Source: Candidatus Sordicultor fermentans (lineage in GTDB: Bacteria; Atribacterota; Atribacteria; Atribacterales; Caldatribacteriaceae). From it: a stretch of 50,683 bases of DNA. The DNA lies in the NCBI GenBank assembly GCA_002385475.1, contig DGDO01000021.1:1-50683 (forward strand). The letters are read 5' to 3'. This document shows positions 42,745 through 50,683 of this stretch, one piece after another. The translations under genes were made by a program, and so were the position numbers. The notes under the pieces were generated by a model. It saw only the letters and a list, made by a program, of their open reading frames with translations. It was not told the DNA's origin and ran no database searches. How positions within the stretch are numbered: the stretch's first letter is position 1; every line of letters starts with the position of its first letter.

Positions 42745-44723
42745 AAAAATTTTTTGATAAGGCTGCGATGCAAAACCATCCACTCAGAGTTTTGCAAAAA
42801 TTTCTTGAAGAAGAAAAAGCAAAAGAACAGGCAAAAAAATATAATGAAATGTGTTTTGTCGGATATGTTCTTGATATTAGTTACGATACCGTTACTATTA
42901 TTACTTCCGATCCCTTCAAAATCGCTGTAGGTGGAGTGCCCAGAAACTCACTGCTCATAATGGTGCCGTCTAACTATGATACCTTACCTCCACACTTTAC
43001 ATTGTTACGGGTTTTAGAAGCAGCACCGACACCTCTTTCAAAAGAAGTTCAGCAAACATACTTTGAATTGCAGAAAAAATCTATGCCAGAACTTGACATT
43101 TTTACTCAGAGTGAGCTTCAATGGGGTGCTCTTAAGACAGCTGTCCTTGGAATGTTTTACCCTCATCCCGAAAAAATGGATACTGTGGAATTTTCAGGAG
43201 ATTTAAATAATTTTGTTAGTGCTCATAAATATCGGGTTTATTCTCCTGATGATGATTTATTGGATCTCATAATTAATTCTATGGTTTCCGACGAAGGCCG
43301 TTTTCCTATAGGCGATTTACGATTGACGGAATGTAGGCTAGCTCTGTCAGGTAAAGCTCAGCCAAAAGTTCCCGTTTATGTTTCTACGAAGGATTTTATG
43401 GGTACACGTACAGCAATGTTTGGCAAAACACGACTTGGCAAAAGTAATGTGGTCAAGCTCATTGCACAGAGTTTGATTGAGACAACAAAGGATACGAAAA
43501 GTGTTGGGCAGCTAATATTTGACATTAACGGTGAGTACGCAAATGATAATCCTCAGGATGGTAGTGTTTCCTTAAGAAGTGCATATCAAGATCGGTGCAT
43601 TGTTTACGCCCTGACAAAAAAGCCCACAACAGAATCAAAACCCTTAAAACTTAATTTTTATGAACATCCTGATCGCTCACATCGTGTATTGGCAAATCTC
43701 TTAGAGACGGAAGGACGAACATCTATTTATGTGAAGGCATTTATCGGAGCAGAAATCCCTTCTCTTGAATTATTAAATACTATTACTGACTATGGGGAAA
43801 GAAAAAGAGCGGAGCGGAGGATTTTGATGTACTGGGCTATTCTTAAGAAAGCAGGTTTTGATGTTGATGAAAATACTCTAGCAAAAAAATTAAAATTCGA
43901 CCCAAGTTATAATCAAAAATTGCGTTCTGCTATTTGGCAAGGTACCACACCACCACCTATCGATTCTTTAGACAGTCTTGTATCGGAGTTTGAAAAGATA
44001 GCAGAATTTATGAGAAATAAACCAGACGATAGTGTCTTAAAATCTTCGGGGAGTGATGAAACTTTATTTAAACCTGATGACCAAGCAATTCTCAATTTTC
44101 TCAAGCCCTCCGTTGGTGCAGGCCCAATGATGATCCAACGATTTCGCATTTACCATGATAAGGAAGCTGGCGATTTTGTCAAAGAAATAAATCGATTATT
44201 AGATGACGGACAAACGGTGATTTTGGATCTCAGTAACGCGAATCCTGAAGTAATGAAGTATTTCTCTGAAGAATTATCAGCGGCTGTTTTTATGTATCAG
44301 GTTGAGAAATTTAGCAATAATCAGTTAGGTGACCATTTTGTACAGCTATATTTTGAAGAAGCACATAATCTATTCCCATATTCTGGAGATGTTACTACAA
44401 TCTACAGCCGTTTAGCAAAAGAAGGAGCAAAATATCACATTGGAATGGTATATTCCACTCAGTCACCAACAACCATCAACAAAGATCTATTAGCACAAAC
44501 TGAGAACTTTTTTATTGTTCATCTGGCATCTCAGGACGATGTTAATATGCTTGCCAAGGTAAACATTGCCTATGAAAGTTTAAAGGATGATATTCTTCGA
44601 GCAAAAACAGTGGGATACGTAAGAATGTTGACTCGTTCACATCGTTTTGTTGTACCTGTACAAGCAAGAAAATTTGAACCACTTAATTCAGAACAAAAAG
44701 GAGAGAGCCAAAATGCCTTATAA
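42741..44723 (+). CDS. HerA-family DNA-translocating ATPase
   Basis: The 660-aa protein begins with a barrel-like region that includes VGYVLDISYDTVTIITSD, as in the HAS-barrel of HerA. Walker A is MFGKTRLGKSNVVKLIAQS (about 226-245) and Walker B is LYFEEAHNLFPY (about 535-546). LAKEGAKYHIGMVYSTQSPTTINKDLL near the end is the HerA sensor/arginine-finger region. HerA forms hexamers that pump duplex DNA and, in archaea, works with NurA in end resection. Here the NurA-type gene overlaps its stop by 11 bases, so they very probably form a complex. The usual bacterial solo HerA is shorter, and the middle (about 300-460) seems an added helical region. Confidence 0.9.
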   Translation: MKKFFDKAAMQNHPLRVLQKFLEEEKAKEQAKKYNEMCFVGYVLDISYDTVTIITSDPFKIAVGGVPRNSLLIMVPSNYDTLPPHFTLLRVLEAAPTPLSKEVQQTYFELQKKSMPELDIFTQSELQWGALKTAVLGMFYPHPEKMDTVEFSGDLNNFVSAHKYRVYSPDDDLLDLIINSMVSDEGRFPIGDLRLTECRLALSGKAQPKVPVYVSTKDFMGTRTAMFGKTRLGKSNVVKLIAQSLIETTKDTKSVGQLIFDINGEYANDNPQDGSVSLRSAYQDRCIVYALTKKPTTESKPLKLNFYEHPDRSHRVLANLLETEGRTSIYVKAFIGAEIPSLELLNTITDYGERKRAERRILMYWAILKKAGFDVDENTLAKKLKFDPSYNQKLRSAIWQGTTPPPIDSLDSLVSEFEKIAEFMRNKPDDSVLKSSGSDETLFKPDDQAILNFLKPSVGAGPMMIQRFRIYHDKEAGDFVKEINRLLDDGQTVILDLSNANPEVMKYFSEELSAAVFMYQVEKFSNNQLGDHFVQLYFEEAHNLFPYSGDVTTIYSRLAKEGAKYHIGMVYSTQSPTTINKDLLAQTENFFIVHLASQDDVNMLAKVNIAYESLKDDILRAKTVGYVRMLTRSHRFVVPVQARKFEPLNSEQKGESQNAL

Positions 44724-46017
44724 ACCTGGAGAACGATTACCTGGAGAAAGAGCCAGTCGTCTGGGGCACCTTGAGGTTCTTAAAAGCGAACTTGTAAATA
44801 AATTGGTTAAAAATTTTGAAGAAGGTAACGCTAATGTAGCTATCGCAAATTTAAAGTGGGAACCTATACCCTCAGGAGGGGAATTGTTGCCAATAGTTTT
44901 TGGTATTGATGGTTCAATGCAAGTAATTGATTCTGAAACTCCACCTTATAAAAGCCTTGCATTCGTAAAAACTGCTCTCTTAAGAATTGATCAATTCGCG
45001 CTTTCTAGAATAGATAAAGACTCACCCCATCCGCTTGCATTACGTGACATACTTGCTGATTCAGCGTTATATCATGCGACAGTTTTCCCGCTAAGACACG
45101 TGTCTATCCCTGGTCAAACCACATATCATGCCATAAGAGGAATCATCTTTGAATCTTTGAGGGATAAATCATTAGATGGTGAACCGATGGAAACACTTAA
45201 ATGGCTTGCTTATGAGAAATGGAGTGGTAACCATAAACAATTGCCTCTTTTCGAATGTCCTCATTGTGAAGAAACTGTAGCTACGCTTCCATATGATGCA
45301 GAGACAGGTAAATGCCACAAATGTAATGGTGATTTATTTCTAACAGACATGCTGGGATTCCATCAGGAAATGACTACAGATTCAGCACCGAATACTATTG
45401 CAACAAATTATATGAGCATTCATGAGGTTTTATTACTATTCACGGGCATTCGATACTATTGGGAGAAAAGAAAGGAAATTCTTTCTAAATGTCTTTTTGT
45501 AAAGGATGGGCCTCTTGCAATTCGTGCTCAGTATTCAAAACTTGTAGCTCCCATCCGCCGATTTTTATCATTTGCAAGAGATCAGGGTTATCCAATCCAT
45601 ATAATTGGCCAAGAAAAATCAGGAAGATTCTTTGATCATTTGGAACTCATAGGAAAAAATGTGCCTGAAGGACATATCTTTATACCAGGCGATGAATATA
45701 TAAAAGAAGAAATCCAGCACAGACCCACCTCGGGAGCACCATATGGCAAAGACACAAATTATGGGGCAAAAGTTTTTGTTAAAATCAACAATTATCATAA
45801 AATGGTATTGAATATTCCCACAGGTGAATTCGTTGAAAATCCAACATTATCTAATTTGATTGGTGCTAGTAACATTTTTGCTACACTACCAAGTATCTTG
45901 AGCAATCGATATGAAGGAGCTCTTTTACCTGTTGAACTTGCAAATGGCATAGCTTCTCTTTCTACTTATCCCTCAGCACAAATTCTTAAAATTTTTACAG
46001 ATGCAAGGGGTATTTAG
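44713..46017 (+). CDS. NurA-domain nuclease with zinc-ribbon-like insert
   Basis: From the ATG at 44713 (behind AAAGGAGAG) it is 434 aa; a longer frame runs inside herA without a ribosome site. NurA acidic motifs are FGIDGSMQVID (about 77-87) and FVKDGPLAIRAQYSKL (about 270-285), with a late HKMVLNIPTG strand. NurA is a 5'-to-3' and endonucleolytic nuclease that works with HerA. Between about residues 180 and 208 there is CPHC...CHKC, a probable zinc ribbon not present in simple NurA proteins as I know them. I infer it helps DNA or partner recognition. Confidence 0.82.
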   Translation: MPYKPGERLPGERASRLGHLEVLKSELVNKLVKNFEEGNANVAIANLKWEPIPSGGELLPIVFGIDGSMQVIDSETPPYKSLAFVKTALLRIDQFALSRIDKDSPHPLALRDILADSALYHATVFPLRHVSIPGQTTYHAIRGIIFESLRDKSLDGEPMETLKWLAYEKWSGNHKQLPLFECPHCEETVATLPYDAETGKCHKCNGDLFLTDMLGFHQEMTTDSAPNTIATNYMSIHEVLLLFTGIRYYWEKRKEILSKCLFVKDGPLAIRAQYSKLVAPIRRFLSFARDQGYPIHIIGQEKSGRFFDHLELIGKNVPEGHIFIPGDEYIKEEIQHRPTSGAPYGKDTNYGAKVFVKINNYHKMVLNIPTGEFVENPTLSNLIGASNIFATLPSILSNRYEGALLPVELANGIASLSTYPSAQILKIFTDARGI

Positions 46018-46168
46018 ACATGGAGGATATATGGTTTTTACTGGAAAACATTACTCGGCATAATAAGTGTGCCATAGTATGAAAGTTTCGCACTTTGGCT
46101 TTCGTCTAAATTCTTTGTGGTCCATTACTTCTTCACATCCGTGGAATGTTGAATGTTACATGAAATTG

Positions 46169-46186
46169 CAGCTTTTAAAAAAGCTG
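46169..46186 (+). promoter_or_regulatory. Perfect small hairpin before the Cas4/RecB-like gene
   Basis: CAGCTTTT and AAAAGCTG form an 8-bp stem with two bases between, ending directly at the ribosome site (GGAGGTG) of the next gene. It could be a weak terminator or a control on translation of the nuclease. Confidence 0.45.
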
Positions 46187-46199
46187 GAGGTGTTAAGAA

Positions 46200-46883
46200 A
46201 TGAATTATAAATTGAGTCCGTCCGATTTTACATTTCTATACGAGGGCTGTAAACGATGTTATTATTTAAAAGTGGTTCATAACATCTCTCAACCATCTAT
46301 TCCTCTGCCTTCTATCTTTAGCACAATCGCAGACCTCTTGAAAAACCATTACGATGACAAACACACAAAAGAATTGTACCCCGAGCTACCACCCGGCCGG
46401 GTGGTGTACAGTGAAAGATATGTAAAATCGGAACCTATCCAGCTGGCAGGCCATAATGCCACATGTTTCATTAGTGGGAGATTTGACATTGTTGTTGAGT
46501 TTGATGACAATACTTATGGCGTCATAGATTTCAAAACTGGCAATCCAAATGAGGAACATCAAACTCTTTATAGTCGTCAGCTACACGCATATGCCTATGC
46601 TCTCGAGCATCCCGCCCCGGGTTCACTGGGTTTATCTCCTGTTTCAAAAATGGGTTTATTATATTTCCATCCCTCAAAGACCAGTCAATCAACCATTGAC
46701 TGGCTTTCCTATGACGCTAAAATAAACTGGATTGAAACAAATAAGGATGAACAGGGATTTTTAGATTTCATAGAAGAAGTATTGAGTGTACTTGAATCTG
46801 ACAGGGCTCCTGACCCCTCACCAGACTGCCAGTGGTGCAACTATATCAGCAAATTAGAAAGTTACTCCAGAGTTGTAGAATGA
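46200..46883 (+). CDS. Cas4/RecB-like PD-(D/E)XK nuclease with candidate Fe-S cluster
   Basis: The 227-aa protein has Cys17 and Cys20 (EGCKRCYYL) near the N-terminus and CQWC near the C-terminus (about 210-213), the four-cysteine layout that holds a 4Fe-4S cluster in Cas4 and AddB. The nuclease core reads SGRFDIVVEF...YGVIDFKTGN (about 91-114), giving the D-(D/E)-x-K residues, followed by QLHAYAYALEH, the usual motif with the QxxxY pattern. It sits 182 bases after the NurA-type gene in the same direction. No cas1/cas2 or CRISPR is in the window, so I place it with the HerA-NurA block. The ATG follows CTGGAGGTG. Confidence 0.82.
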   Translation: MNYKLSPSDFTFLYEGCKRCYYLKVVHNISQPSIPLPSIFSTIADLLKNHYDDKHTKELYPELPPGRVVYSERYVKSEPIQLAGHNATCFISGRFDIVVEFDDNTYGVIDFKTGNPNEEHQTLYSRQLHAYAYALEHPAPGSLGLSPVSKMGLLYFHPSKTSQSTIDWLSYDAKINWIETNKDEQGFLDFIEEVLSVLESDRAPDPSPDCQWCNYISKLESYSRVVE

Positions 46884-46911
46884 AGAAAGAGAATGCCACT
46901 TAATGCAACAA

Positions 46912-46969
46912 GTGGGTATATGGTTCGCTACGCTCAAGGCTTCTCGCATCTACGAACTGCTATACCCAC
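46912..46969. repeat. Inverted repeat downstream of the Cas4/RecB-like gene
   Basis: GTGGGTATA (46912-46920) pairs with TATACCCAC (46961-46969). Inside it GTTCG (46923-46927) pairs with CGAAC (46953-46957). The foldback could be a terminator for the defence operon or the hairpin end of a lost transposable element. No T-run follows. Confidence 0.55.
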
Positions 46970-47158
46970 AACCATAACCCACTGGAGGCGATAAGGCGAC
47001 CTAGGTTAAGTCTAGTAATATTCTTAAAGGTTCATTCTGGCCGGGAAAATAATTAAAAGCTTGAGAGCAAGCTGTGAGGGTAGAAAACAGTAAGCTTTCT
47101 TGGCCTATTTGCTACCATAACTCCTTTTAGTATTTTCCACCCATATAAACCCCCCTCC

Positions 47159-47186
47159 TTGACAATAATAAAACAAACAGTATAAT
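47159..47186 (+). promoter_or_regulatory. Promoter of the MarR/ABC-exporter operon
   Basis: TTGACA (47159-47164), 16 bases, TATAAT (47181-47186), both perfect. The start site near 47193 lies just before the operator-like repeat. Confidence 0.8.
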
Positions 47187-47204
47187 AGTATTTCGTTTGC
47201 TAGC

Positions 47205-47243
47205 TATCAATTTGCTTGCTAACTATTAATTAGCAAATTGATA
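47205..47243 (+). promoter_or_regulatory. MarR operator candidate (11-bp inverted repeat)
   Basis: TATCAATTTGC (47205-47215) and GCAAATTGATA (47233-47243) are perfect complements 17 bases apart, with further related GCTAG/GCTAA half-sites between. They sit between the transcription start and the SD of the marR gene, which suits autorepression. Confidence 0.7.
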
Positions 47244-47267
47244 TTCTTACGAAAGGAGGTTTATTGG

Positions 47268-47747
47268 TTGGTCACCCGAGAGTCAGATAATGCGTCGCCT
47301 TCAGACTTAGAAAAAATAGACTCTGTTTCTTTCCAGGTATTTCAGTCTCTCTTTAAATTCATGCGCCTCCACAGCCAGCTTTTATTCAAGCTAACCTCTG
47401 AGAAAGGATTTTATCCCGGGCAGGCTGTTTGTCTGTGGTTTATCCATCAAAATTCAGGAATAAGTCAGCGGGAGCTGGCGGAGAAAATGCATGTAGCGCC
47501 CCCCACTGTCACTCACATGCTTAAGCGGTTAGAAAAAGCAGGGCTGGTGGTGCGTAAAGGAAGCGAAGGAGACCGGCGCTTGAGCCATACCTATCTAACT
47601 GATGCCGGTATAGATACATTAAACGTATTAAATGATATTTTAGCCGAGATAATAGACACTAGTTTAGAGGGTTTGAATTGCGAGGAGCAACGTAACCTCG
47701 CGCGCTTACTGGATATTATAAGCTCTAATATATTACGTAAACTTTGA
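47268..47747 (+). CDS. MarR-family transcriptional regulator
   Basis: I start it at the TTG at 47268, 8 bases after AAAGGAGG, giving 159 aa; an in-frame TTG ten codons upstream covers the operator and lacks an SD. The winged helix is GISQRELAEKMHVAPPTVTHMLKRLEKAGLVVRKGSEGDRRLSHTYLT, a near-canonical MarR domain with the DxRxxxxxLT wing, between two helical dimerisation parts. MarR proteins usually sense small aromatic or toxic compounds. The two genes after it encode a drug-exporter-like ABC pair, so it likely represses them and itself. Confidence 0.93.
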   Translation: MVTRESDNASPSDLEKIDSVSFQVFQSLFKFMRLHSQLLFKLTSEKGFYPGQAVCLWFIHQNSGISQRELAEKMHVAPPTVTHMLKRLEKAGLVVRKGSEGDRRLSHTYLTDAGIDTLNVLNDILAEIIDTSLEGLNCEEQRNLARLLDIISSNILRKL

Positions 47748-47768
47748 AATGGAAGGGAATGCATTTAT

Positions 47769-49502
47769 ATGAAAGATTTGTTGACAAAATTTTTAAAGCC
47801 GTATTGGAAGCTGATTATTCTCGCTATAGTATTATTACTGGCGCAGGCCATGTCTAATCTGTATCTGCCCAGCTTGAATGCTGATATCATCAACAACGGA
47901 GTGGCTAAAAGCGATATCAGATACATCATAAAGACTGGTGGCTTTATGCTGGTTGTAACGCTGCTCCTCGCGGCCTGCACCATAGCCTCCTCGTATTTGA
48001 GCTCTAAAATATCTATGAGTTTTGGGCGAGATATGAGAAGAGCCATATTCTACAAAGTAGAAAGCTTCTCCCAGGCTGACCTCGATAAATTCGGCACGCC
48101 ATCGTTGATTACCCGCAACACCAATGATGTGCACCAGATGCAGATGCTGGTGCATCTAGGTTTAAATCTCATGGTTATGGCTCCCATTATGTGCATAGGT
48201 GGCGTTATAATGGCCCTGCGGCAAGATGTGGTGTTATCTTTTTCTATAGTTATCATAGCACCTCTCATGGCTGCGGTGGTGGGAATTCTTCTGGCCAAAG
48301 CTACCCCGCTATTTCGCTCTATCCAGGTCAAAATAGACCGGGTAAATCAAATTATGCGCGAAAAACTGATGGGAGTGAGAGTCATAAGGGCGTTTGTGAG
48401 GAATGATTACGAAGTCCGGCGTTTTGATGAAGCCAACCGGGACCTCACCACCACCGCATTAAGAGTAAATCGAATGATAGCCCTCGCCATACCGTTGCTT
48501 ATAATCATCATGGATATCTCCACCATCGGTATAATATGGTTTGGAGGCCACCGAATAGAAAGCGGAGCTATGCCCATAGGTAATTTAACTGCTTTTCTGT
48601 CCTACATTATGGAGATAATGATATCAGTAACAATCGCCATGAGCATGTTCATAATGGTGCCCAGAGCCGAGGCATCAGCTGAGCGAATATTAGAAGTACT
48701 CAATACCAAACCATCTATACAAGATCCTCCCAAACCTGTTGTACCTCGCAATATAAAGGGTCATGTGGAGTTTTGTGATGTAGAATTTTGCTATCCCGGA
48801 GCAGAAGAGCCGGTACTCCGGGACATATCATTTATAGCAACACCAGGCAAGACCACCGCCATCATAGGGAGCACCGGATGCGGAAAGAGTACTTTAGTAA
48901 ACCTGATACCTCGTTTTTACGATGTAACTGGCGGTAGCATAAAAATAGATGGAACAGATATCCGTGATATGCTCTTGCGAGACTTGAGAGCCCGGATAGG
49001 ACTGGTGCCTCAGAAAGCTTTTCTTTTCAGCGGAACCATAGCTGATAACCTGCGCTACGGCAACGAGAACGCTACTGATGAAGAGCTCTGGCACGCACTG
49101 GAGATAGCCCAGGCCAAGGATTTCGTAATGGAGTTACCCGGTAAATTGTATGCTCCGGTGGAACAAGGAGGGGTTAACTTCTCCGGAGGCCAACGTCAGA
49201 GGCTAGCTATTGCTCGAGCACTGGTTAAAAAACCAGAGATATATGTGTTTGACGACAGCTTTTCGGCCCTGGATTTCCAAACTGATGCCCAGCTCCGATT
49301 AGCACTTAAAGATGAAACTGTCAATTCTACAGTCATCATTGTTGCTCAACGAGTAAGCACCATCATGGATGCCCATCAGATCGTTACTTTAAACGATGAT
49401 GGTACTATAGCGGGAATTGGTACTCACACTGAGCTTATGGAGACCTGTGAGGTATATCGCGATATAGTATACTCACAGCTTTCTGAGGAGGAAGTAGCAT
49501 GA
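47769..49502 (+). CDS. ABC exporter half-transporter, degenerate-site subunit
   Basis: The 577-aa protein has six membrane helices (about 1-310) and a nucleotide-binding domain: Walker A IGSTGCGKST (about 365), the Q-loop LVPQKAFLFSG, signature VNFSGGQRQRLAIARAL, Walker B IYVFDDSFSALD. The residue after Walker B is Asp rather than the catalytic Glu (about 495), the mark of the inactive site in two-gene exporters such as BmrCD/TM287-288. The next gene overlaps by 4 bases and should supply the active partner. Probably exports lipids, drugs or peptides. The ATG lies 21 bases after marR. Confidence 0.93.
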   Translation: MKDLLTKFLKPYWKLIILAIVLLLAQAMSNLYLPSLNADIINNGVAKSDIRYIIKTGGFMLVVTLLLAACTIASSYLSSKISMSFGRDMRRAIFYKVESFSQADLDKFGTPSLITRNTNDVHQMQMLVHLGLNLMVMAPIMCIGGVIMALRQDVVLSFSIVIIAPLMAAVVGILLAKATPLFRSIQVKIDRVNQIMREKLMGVRVIRAFVRNDYEVRRFDEANRDLTTTALRVNRMIALAIPLLIIIMDISTIGIIWFGGHRIESGAMPIGNLTAFLSYIMEIMISVTIAMSMFIMVPRAEASAERILEVLNTKPSIQDPPKPVVPRNIKGHVEFCDVEFCYPGAEEPVLRDISFIATPGKTTAIIGSTGCGKSTLVNLIPRFYDVTGGSIKIDGTDIRDMLLRDLRARIGLVPQKAFLFSGTIADNLRYGNENATDEELWHALEIAQAKDFVMELPGKLYAPVEQGGVNFSGGQRQRLAIARALVKKPEIYVFDDSFSALDFQTDAQLRLALKDETVNSTVIIVAQRVSTIMDAHQIVTLNDDGTIAGIGTHTELMETCEVYRDIVYSQLSEEEVA

Positions 49503-50683
49503 GTATAAATAACAATCAAAATAATAATAATCTGGAAACCAAGCCACAAAGACGACGCGGCGGAGGGGGTGGTCGCCGTGCCATGCCAGTTGAAAAAGCC
49601 AAAGACTTCAAAGGAACTCTCAAGCGTCTCATAGCCTACCTCAAGCCTCAGGCTGTGCTGCTACTAATGGTGATAATATTTACCGCTCTTAGCGTGATAT
49701 TTACCATATTTGCACCCCGGATAATGGGTGAGGCTACCAATGAGCTATTTGAGGGAGTAATGAGTAAATATTTACCCGCTGACATGACCAAAGAGCAGGC
49801 TATAGCCGAGCTAAAGGCTAAAGGACAGGACCAGTTAGCCGAGATGTTGTCGGCAATGGATGTAACCCCGGGGAAAGGGGTAGACTTCAACGCCTTGCTG
49901 CGTATACTGCTTATCCTTTTAACTGTATATCTTCTGGCTGCTTTCTTTCAATGGTTGCAGCAATATACCATGGCCGGCGTAGCCCAGAATACTGTATACC
50001 GACTGCGGCGGGACATAGATACCAAACTTGCCCGGTTGCCTTTAAAATATTACGACAACCATCCTCACGGCGATATCTTAAGCCGCGTAACCAATGATGT
50101 AGATAATATAGCTCATACTCTCCAGCAGAGTATCACCCAGGTGATACACGCTGTGGTAACAGTCATAGGGGTACTGATTATGATGTTTTCCATAAGTCCA
50201 CTTCTATCATGGATATCGCTGGCCATTATACCTCTGTCACTTCTGGTAACCATGTTTGTGGTCAGGCGGTCTCAGAAATACTTTATAGCCCAGTGGGACA
50301 GCACCGGTGCTTTAAATGGTCATATAGAAGAGACATTTACCGGTCATAACATCATTGAAGCATTCAACCAGCAAGATAAAACCATAGAGCGCTTTGACGA
50401 AGAGAATGAGAGAGTTTATGAAGCCAGTTTTAAAGCTCAATTTATATCCGGCATCATACGTCCGGCTATAAATTTCCTGAACAACGTAAATTATGTGGTA
50501 ATATGTGTGGTAGGCGGAATACGTGTAGCCACCGGCCTTATCACTCTGGGTGGTGTGCAAGCTTTCATCCAGTATTCCCGACGGTTTACCCAACCGGTGA
50601 TTCAGGTTGCCAGCATCACAAACGTTTTGCAATCTACTGTTGCTTCTGCAGAGCGAGTGTTTGAACTGCTGGATGAAGAGGAA
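49499..50683 (+). CDS. ABC exporter half-transporter, second subunit (runs off right edge)
   Basis: The start ATG at 49499-49501 overlaps the preceding stop (ATGA). The 395 codons present begin with a low-complexity Asn-rich and Gly/Arg-rich tail (residues 1-28), then the first membrane helix (AVLLLMVIIFTALSVIFTIFAPRIMG). An insert between helices 1 and 2 includes ELKAKGQDQLAEMLSAMD, and the coupling regions LPLKYYDNHPHGDILSRVTNDVDNI, GHIEETFTGHNIIEAFNQ and ASAERVFELLDEEE follow. The nucleotide-binding domain lies beyond the window. Partner of the degenerate subunit; the insert after helix 1 is typical of the second chain of heterodimeric exporters. Confidence 0.92.
   Translation, partial: MSINNNQNNNNLETKPQRRRGGGGGRRAMPVEKAKDFKGTLKRLIAYLKPQAVLLLMVIIFTALSVIFTIFAPRIMGEATNELFEGVMSKYLPADMTKEQAIAELKAKGQDQLAEMLSAMDVTPGKGVDFNALLRILLILLTVYLLAAFFQWLQQYTMAGVAQNTVYRLRRDIDTKLARLPLKYYDNHPHGDILSRVTNDVDNIAHTLQQSITQVIHAVVTVIGVLIMMFSISPLLSWISLAIIPLSLLVTMFVVRRSQKYFIAQWDSTGALNGHIEETFTGHNIIEAFNQQDKTIERFDEENERVYEASFKAQFISGIIRPAINFLNNVNYVVICVVGGIRVATGLITLGGVQAFIQYSRRFTQPVIQVASITNVLQSTVASAERVFELLDEEE

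Larger units (their letters stand above)
46884..47267. other. Intergenic region between defence block and MarR operon
   Basis: About 380 bases. It holds the inverted repeat at 46912-46969, a small stem AGCTTG/CAAGCT at 47058-47073 without a T-run, and the MarR promoter and operator at the right end. No gene was recognised. Confidence 0.5.

Noticed and set aside
44647..44712. Upstream extension of the NurA-type protein
   Set aside because: Lies inside herA without an SD; the ATG at 44713 follows AAAGGAGAG.
46020..46082. 20-codon frame just after the NurA-type gene
   Set aside because: Too short, no conserved feature, and no SD except one inside the frame.
1..50683. CRISPR array
   Set aside because: No regularly spaced direct repeats were seen, including around the Cas4-like gene.

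Overview
The window reads as chromosomal DNA of a Gram-negative-type (diderm), anaerobic and possibly thermophilic bacterium. The clues are a lipid A-type acyltransferase, a cobalamin-dependent (oxygen-independent) ribonucleotide reductase, a PerR/peroxiredoxin pair, an L7Ae-like protein next to rpsL, and inserts in both large RNA polymerase subunits. My best guess is the Atribacterota (OP9/JS1) or a similar deep lineage, but this rests on general resemblance and I could not run a search. TTG and GTG starts behind strong Shine-Dalgarno (SD) sequences are common, so several starts given here are shorter than the longest open frame.

Layout. (1) 1-11858, minus strand: rpoB, rpoC, a lipid A-type acyltransferase, an L7Ae-like gene, rpsL, rpsG and the first codons of fusA. 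Near-consensus promoters lie before rpoB, before the acyltransferase and before the L7Ae-like gene, so the classical rpo/str cluster is cut into at least three units. (2) 12725-14168, plus strand: a peroxide-stress operon (perR, peroxiredoxin, small winged-helix protein) with a consensus promoter and an operator-like palindrome. (3) 14299-18657, minus strand: ddl, a Spy/CpxP-like periplasmic protein, and a response regulator/histidine kinase pair. (4) 19160-20780, minus strand: a UroD-family protein, a frameshifted integrase relic and tRNA-Leu(UAG). (5) 20817-30593, minus strand: a tightly packed series (kinase-like/nuclease-like fusion, hpt, hisC-like aminotransferase, HAD phosphatase, nrdJ), then thrC-thrB-lysC-asd. 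(6) 30657-34266, plus strand: an exported beta-propeller protein, then larB-larC for the nickel-pincer cofactor; larB appears to start at AUU.

(7) 34611-41328, plus strand: a carbohydrate locus made of a ROK repressor with two identical palindromes around its promoter, a solute-binding protein, two permeases and a cytoplasmic DUF4838-type protein. It has no ATPase of its own. (8) 41917-46883, plus strand: the most striking block, a D12-class adenine methyltransferase, a HerA-type ATPase, a NurA-type nuclease carrying a zinc-ribbon-like insert, and a Cas4/RecB-like nuclease with a possible Fe-S cluster. I infer a restriction-like phage-defence cassette in which the methylase marks self DNA and HerA-NurA with the extra nuclease destroys unmarked DNA. 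(9) 47159-50683, plus strand: a MarR repressor with an 11-bp inverted-repeat operator and a two-subunit ABC exporter whose second gene runs off the window.

No CRISPR array, rRNA or intact insertion sequence was seen.
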